From the NCBI GenBank assembly GCA_038324115.1, contig JBBQHQ010000133.1:1-7076 (forward strand): DNA of 7,076 bases, in the 5' to 3' direction. This DNA comes from Gaiellasilicea sp038324115 (GTDB lineage: Bacteria > Actinomycetota > Thermoleophilia > Gaiellales > Gaiellaceae). Positions within the stretch are counted from its first letter, which is position 1. Each line of letters starts with the position of its first letter. Positions 3,992 to 7,076 of the stretch are shown piece by piece. The notes under the pieces are model-generated. The model was not told the DNA's origin, made no database searches, and was given only the letters and a program-made list of their open reading frames with translations. Both the position numbers and the translations under genes were made by a program.

Positions 3992-5235
3992 CAGCTCAGG
4001 CTCTTCTTGACCTTCTCGAGCCCCGCCACGAGCCGGTCGACCTCTTCCGGGATCGAGTAGAGGTAGAAGCTGGCGCGGTTCGTCGCGACGACACCGAGCC
4101 GGTGCATCAGCGGCTGGGTGCAGTGGTGGCCGCCGCGGATCGCGACGCCCTCCCAATCGAGGATCTGGCAGACGTCGTGCGGGTGGATCCCCTCCACGTT
4201 GAACGAGACGATCCCGGCGCGGCGGTCGACGGGCGGGCCGTACGCCTCGATCCAGGGAAGCTCGCCGAGCCGCTCGAGCGCGTAGGCGGTCAGCTCGTGC
4301 TCGTGCTGCTCGACCGCCTCCAGCCCGACGGCGTTCAGGTAGTCGATCGCAGCGCCGAACCCGACCGCTTCGGCGATCGGGCCGGTGCCGGCCTCGAACT
4401 TGTACGGGAGCTGGCCCCAGGTCGTCTTCTCCGCGGTCACGGTCCGGATCATGTGCCCGCCGAGGTTGAACGGCGACATCGCCTCGAGCAGCTCGGTGCG
4501 GCCCCAGAGCGCGCCGATCCCAGTGGGGCCGAGCATCTTGTGCCCCGAGACCGCGACGAAGTCGGCGCCGAGCGCCTGCACGTCGACCTTGCGGTGCGGC
4601 GCGGCCTGGGCGGCGTCGACGACGGCGATCGCGCCCTGGTCGTGCGCCCACGCGCAGAGCTTCTCGACGGGGTTGACCGTGCCGAGCGTGTTCGAGACGA
4701 GGCCGATGGCGAGCACCTTGACGTTGCCAGCGCGGGCGAGCTCGTCGAGCGCGTCGAGCTGCAACTCACCGGCGTCGTCGATCGGGATCGTCCGGAAAGT
4801 CGCGCCCGTACGCCCCGCGATGTACTGCCACGGGACGAAGTTGGAGTGGTGCTCGAGCTCGCTGACGACGACGACATCGCCGGGCTTCAGGTTGTCGAGC
4901 CCCCAGGCGTAGGCGACGAGGTTGAGCGCCTCGGTCGCCTGCCGGGTGAAGATCACCTCGCGCTCCGAGGGGGCGTTGAGGAAGTCCGCGACCTTGACGC
5001 GCGCACCCTCGTAGGCGTCCGTGGCGCGCTCGGCGAGCCGGTAGACGCCGCGGTGCACGTTCGCATAGGAGTGGGAGTAGAACTCCGTCATCGCCTCCAG
5101 CACCTGCCGCGGCTTCTGCGTCGAGGCGGCCGAGTCGAGGAACGCGACAGGCTTGCCGTTCTGCAGCTCCTCGAGGAAGGGGAAGTCGGCGCGGAGGCGC
5201 TCGGCGTCGAGCTTGGTGGGGTTCGCGACGGCCAT
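3991..5235 (-). CDS. sufS: Cysteine desulfurase SufS
   Basis: A 414-residue PLP enzyme (class V aminotransferase fold, group II desulfurase) that converts L-cysteine to alanine plus an enzyme persulfide. Visible residues: H129 in ELEHHSN (PLP ring stacking), D207 and Q210 in DAAQA, the PLP lysine K233 in SGHKMLGPTG, and catalytic C372 in RGGHHCTQPLM. H353 in HPHD corresponds to the His that swaps onto the SufU zinc in B. subtilis, which agrees with the adjacent sufU. The C-terminal RASFYLYSIPEEVDRL block is also standard. Length is typical (about 406-415). Start is ATG 5235 with no Shine-Dalgarno sequence; a TACGAT box ends 6 bases upstream, suggesting a leaderless mRNA. sufBCD are not in the window. 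Confidence 0.97.
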   Translation of the reverse strand: MAVANPTKLDAERLRADFPFLEELQNGKPVAFLDSAASTQKPRQVLEAMTEFYSHSYANVHRGVYRLAERATDAYEGARVKVADFLNAPSEREVIFTRQATEALNLVAYAWGLDNLKPGDVVVVSELEHHSNFVPWQYIAGRTGATFRTIPIDDAGELQLDALDELARAGNVKVLAIGLVSNTLGTVNPVEKLCAWAHDQGAIAVVDAAQAAPHRKVDVQALGADFVAVSGHKMLGPTGIGALWGRTELLEAMSPFNLGGHMIRTVTAEKTTWGQLPYKFEAGTGPIAEAVGFGAAIDYLNAVGLEAVEQHEHELTAYALERLGELPWIEAYGPPVDRRAGIVSFNVEGIHPHDVCQILDWEGVAIRGGHHCTQPLMHRLGVVATNRASFYLYSIPEEVDRLVAGLEKVKKSLS

Positions 5236-5241
5236 CGGTCA

Positions 5242-5247
5242 ATCGTA
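5242..5247 (-). promoter_or_regulatory. -10 box (TACGAT) for leaderless sufS
   Basis: On the minus strand TACGAT ends 6 bases before the sufS ATG, in the 47-base gap after the LON-domain gene. The same spacing is seen at dcd. This would let sufS-sufU-Rieske be expressed separately from the two upstream genes. No clear -35 is visible. Confidence 0.45.
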
Positions 5248-5282
5248 CCGGGCACGCTGATCCGGCCGACGCCGGCGCCCGC

Positions 5283-5897
5283 TCACGTGCGCGGGTCGAC
5301 CTTCCCGTTCTTGGAGGCCCGCTCCGCGACCTCGCGCTCCTGCTCCACCGCCTGCGCCGCCGTCTCGAGCAGCTCCGCGAGGAGCTTGACGCGCTCCCGC
5401 TCGGAGGCGAGCACGAGGAGGCGCTGCTTGATCTCGGGCGCGAATTCGAAGCGACCGGCCAGCTCGAACGAGAGCTGCTCGACCCCGGGTGGAGGCGGCT
5501 CGACCTCTGCGCCGGTCAGGGCGACGAGCCGGTCGAAGAGCTCGCGGACGCGCTCGTCGTCCTCGGCGTCGGATGGGTCCGGCACCTCCTCGAACGGCGC
5601 CACGAGCGCGGTCTGGAAGGAGCGTCCCTCCGTCACCTCGACCAGCCGGAAGCGCTCGCGCCCCTCGACGACGATGTTCAGCCGCCCGTCCTCGAAGCGA
5701 TCGAGGACTTCCGTGACGGTGGCGCGCGTCCCGACCTCGCGCAGCCCCTCGTCGTCGGCGTAGACGAGCCCGAACTCGGCGTCGTCGTCGAGGCACTCGC
5801 CGATCAGCTCCTGGTAGCGGTCCTCGAAGATGTGGAGCGGGATCTGCTCGGTCGGAAGCAGGACGACGCCGAGCGGGAAGAGTCCGAGCTCGCTCAT
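5283..5897 (-). CDS. Stand-alone LON substrate-binding-domain protein
   Basis: A 204-residue protein made of the LON N-terminal (substrate-binding) domain alone. The start, LFPLGVVLLPTEQIPLHIFE, followed by DRYQELI (residues 6-32), is the domain signature. The middle carries a GTRATVTEV strand and the DGRLNIVVEGRERFRL segment (about 56-85), and the C-terminal part (about 110-195) is charged and helical. No AAA+ Walker motifs and no Ser-Lys protease dyad are present, so it is not a Lon protease. Such proteins are widespread in Actinobacteria with unknown role, possibly substrate recognition or a chaperone function. It starts at ATG 5897, 10 bases after the MaoC-like stop. A TAACCT box at 5910-5905, overlapping that stop, could serve as a -10. 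Confidence 0.88.
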   Translation of the reverse strand: MSELGLFPLGVVLLPTEQIPLHIFEDRYQELIGECLDDDAEFGLVYADDEGLREVGTRATVTEVLDRFEDGRLNIVVEGRERFRLVEVTEGRSFQTALVAPFEEVPDPSDAEDDERVRELFDRLVALTGAEVEPPPPGVEQLSFELAGRFEFAPEIKQRLLVLASERERVKLLAELLETAAQAVEQEREVAERASKNGKVDPRT

Positions 5898-5907
5898 GCG
5901 CCGAAGG

Positions 5908-6357
5908 TTACGTCTCGCGGCGCGCGAAGTGCCCGAAGGCGAGCATCGTCAGCACGGTGACGCCGTCCTGGTTCACGAGCTCGGCGCGGGAGCGGACAGA
6001 TCCCCGGCGGGGGTTGCGCTCGGACGGGGTCGCCTCGAGCACGGTGAAGGTGCCGGTGAGCGTGTCGCCGGGGCGCACGGGGGCGACCCAGCGGAGCTCT
6101 TCGACGCCCGGCGAGCCCATGCTCGCGGCGCGGACGAGCACGGCGTCCACGTAGAGGCGCATCCAGACCGCGGCCGACTGCCAGCCGCTCGCGATCAACC
6201 CGCCGAAGTTCGACTCGACCGCCGCGACGGGATCGACGTGGAACGACTGGGGGTCCCACTCGCGGGCGAAGGCCACGATCTCCGCCTCCGTCAGCGTGCG
6301 GCTGCCGAGCTCGAACACCTGGCCCGGCCGGAAGTCCTCGAAGGAGAGCTCTGGCAT
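5908..6357 (-). CDS. MaoC-like hot-dog-fold dehydratase/hydratase
   Basis: A 149-residue single hot-dog domain. Residues 6-18 (FEDFRPGQVFELG) are the usual lead-in. WDPQSFHVDP (34-43) holds the candidate catalytic pair D35 and H40 with the five-residue spacing of (R)-enoyl-CoA hydratases, followed by FGGLIASGW (51-59) and VRPGDTL in the second half. It probably hydrates or dehydrates acyl-CoA thioesters; substrate unknown. The sequence after the Asp is PQ rather than the canonical xNP, as in a common actinobacterial subgroup. ATG 6357 is preferred over the in-frame GTG at 6366: it gives the conventional N-terminus, has weak GGGTGG upstream, and the TAGGGT box overlaps the GTG. First gene of the minus-strand cluster, divergent from ettA. 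Confidence 0.88.
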   Translation of the reverse strand: MPELSFEDFRPGQVFELGSRTLTEAEIVAFAREWDPQSFHVDPVAAVESNFGGLIASGWQSAAVWMRLYVDAVLVRAASMGSPGVEELRWVAPVRPGDTLTGTFTVLEATPSERNPRRGSVRSRAELVNQDGVTVLTMLAFGHFARRET

Positions 6358-6364
6358 CGCGACC

Positions 6365-6370
6365 ACCCTA
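6365..6370 (-). promoter_or_regulatory. -10 box (TAGGGT) for the MaoC-like gene and cluster
   Basis: On the minus strand TAGGGT ends 7 bases before the preferred ATG (6357), which would make the message leaderless. It lies in the 38-base divergent gap with ettA, about 10 bases from the opposing TATCGT box. No -35 is recognised. Confidence 0.4.
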
Positions 6371-6380
6371 ATCTCCCGGC

Positions 6381-6386
6381 TATCGT
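6381..6386 (+). promoter_or_regulatory. -10 box (TATCGT) for ettA
   Basis: TATCGT ends 9 bases before the ettA ATG, predicting a leader of about 0-3 bases. No Shine-Dalgarno sequence is present between box and start. The -35 region would fall inside the 5' end of the divergent MaoC-like gene and has no good hexamer. Confidence 0.4.
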
Positions 6387-6395
6387 GACCGGCTC

Positions 6396-7076
6396 ATGAG
6401 CGACTACGTCTACACGATGTACCGGGCCGACAAGTTCTACGGCTCGGACCGCCAGGTGCTGGCGAACATCTCCCTCTCGTTCCTGCCCGGGGCGAAGATC
6501 GGCGTGCTCGGCCCGAACGGCGCCGGCAAGTCGACGCTGCTCCGGATCATGGCGGGGATCGAGGAGCCGTCGAGCGGCGTCGCCGAGCTCGACCCGAAGG
6601 CGACCGTCGGCTACCTCCCGCAGGAGCCCGAGCTCGACCCGGCGCGCACCGTGCGCGAGAACGTCGAGGACGGCGTCCGGCCGATGCGCGACCTGCTCGA
6701 CCGCTTCAACGAGATCTCCGGGCGCTTCGCCGAGCCCGACGTCGACTTCGACGAGCTGCTCGCCGAGCAGGCCAAGGTGCAGGACCAGATCGACCGCCAC
6801 GACGTCTGGAGCCTCGACGCGACGCTCGACCGGGCCATGGACGCGCTCCGGCTCCCGGACGGCGACCGCGACGTCACCAGCCTCTCCGGCGGCGAGCGCC
6901 GCCGCGTCGCCCTCTGCCGCCTCCTGCTCGCCTCACCCGACCTCCTGCTCCTGGACGAGCCGACGAACCACCTCGACGCCGAGTCGGTCGCCTGGCTGGA
7001 GCGCTTTCTCGAGACCTACAAGGGCACCGTCGTGGCCGTCACCCATGACCGCTACTTCCTCGACAACGTCGCGGGC
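6396..7076 (+). CDS. ettA: ABC-F ATPase EttA, energy-dependent translational throttle (truncated by window end)
   Basis: The first 227 residues of a soluble two-ABC protein that binds the ribosomal E site and gates the first elongation step according to ATP/ADP level. The N-terminus YVYTMYRADKFYG is the EttA signature (E. coli: FVYTMHRVGKV). ABC1 shows Walker A GPNGAGKST (39-47), Q-loop Q76 in YLPQEPEL, signature LSGGERRR (163-170), Walker B LLLLDEP with catalytic E188, D-loop NHLD (191-194) and the switch His in VTHDRYFLDN. The arm insertion, about residues 95-138, is present. It matches E. coli EttA closely around both ATP motifs, which distinguishes it from antibiotic-resistance ABC-Fs. 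The linker and second ABC domain lie beyond the window. It is divergent from the MaoC-like gene. Confidence 0.96.
   Translation, partial: MSDYVYTMYRADKFYGSDRQVLANISLSFLPGAKIGVLGPNGAGKSTLLRIMAGIEEPSSGVAELDPKATVGYLPQEPELDPARTVRENVEDGVRPMRDLLDRFNEISGRFAEPDVDFDELLAEQAKVQDQIDRHDVWSLDATLDRAMDALRLPDGDRDVTSLSGGERRRVALCRLLLASPDLLLLDEPTNHLDAESVAWLERFLETYKGTVVAVTHDRYFLDNVAG

Noticed and set aside
3563..4651. A 362-codon minus-strand frame spanning part of sufS and all of sufU
   Set aside because: Only its end is real (sufU from 3991). The upstream part is out-of-frame sufS and is Arg-rich noise.
4102..5763. A 553-codon open frame on the plus strand opposite sufS and the LON-domain gene
   Set aside because: It is the antisense shadow of GC-rich genes: Arg/Asp/Leu-rich, no motifs, crosses the intergenic gap, and both opposite genes are unmistakable.

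Overview
The window is very GC-rich and densely packed, and third codon positions are mostly G or C. Several starts lack a Shine-Dalgarno sequence and instead have a TANNNT box 6 to 9 bases upstream, the layout of leaderless actinobacterial transcripts. Dcd resembles the Mycobacterium-type bifunctional dCTP deaminase/dUTPase. SufS and SufU occur as a pair next to a Rieske ferredoxin. Together these point to a high-GC actinobacterium, perhaps a deep branch such as Thermoleophilia; the phylum is a fair inference and the class only a guess.

Left part (1-2844). The C-terminal end of a pyridoxamine 5'-phosphate oxidase (pdxH, +) meets, stop on stop, a membrane-anchored putative glycoside hydrolase (PF13200/DUF4015-like, -). 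That gene is divergent from dcd (+) across 60 bases holding back-to-back promoters. dcd overlaps by ATGA an NAD(P)-binding NDUFA9-like SDR protein (+).

Middle (2845-3251). About 400 bases carry no convincing protein gene. The left third holds two diverged copies of a palindromic REP-like repeat and an 11-bp perfect inverted repeat. The right two thirds read on the minus strand as a compact structured RNA of about 220 nt. It has a TATATT box, a 5' hairpin whose loop region matches the complement of the 16S rRNA 3' tail, a two-part long-range helix (7+9 perfect pairs, extendable), a possible H-type pseudoknot, and a strong 3' terminator hairpin. I do not recognise its family; this is the most interesting object in the window.

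Right part (3252-7076). A minus-strand cluster reads MaoC-like hot-dog protein, stand-alone LON-substrate-binding-domain protein, sufS, sufU, Rieske ferredoxin. The last three overlap by 1 and 4 bases and are probably one translationally coupled unit: SufS takes sulfur from cysteine, SufU accepts it, and the Rieske protein is an Fe-S protein that could be a client or electron carrier. The candidate RNA lies immediately downstream on the same strand. Divergent from the cluster, the ABC-F ribosome factor ettA (+) begins at 6396 and runs off the window.

Most of the protein genes are housekeeping genes. The unexplained content is the RNA-like intergenic region, the repeat pair, and a SufU that is shorter than usual.
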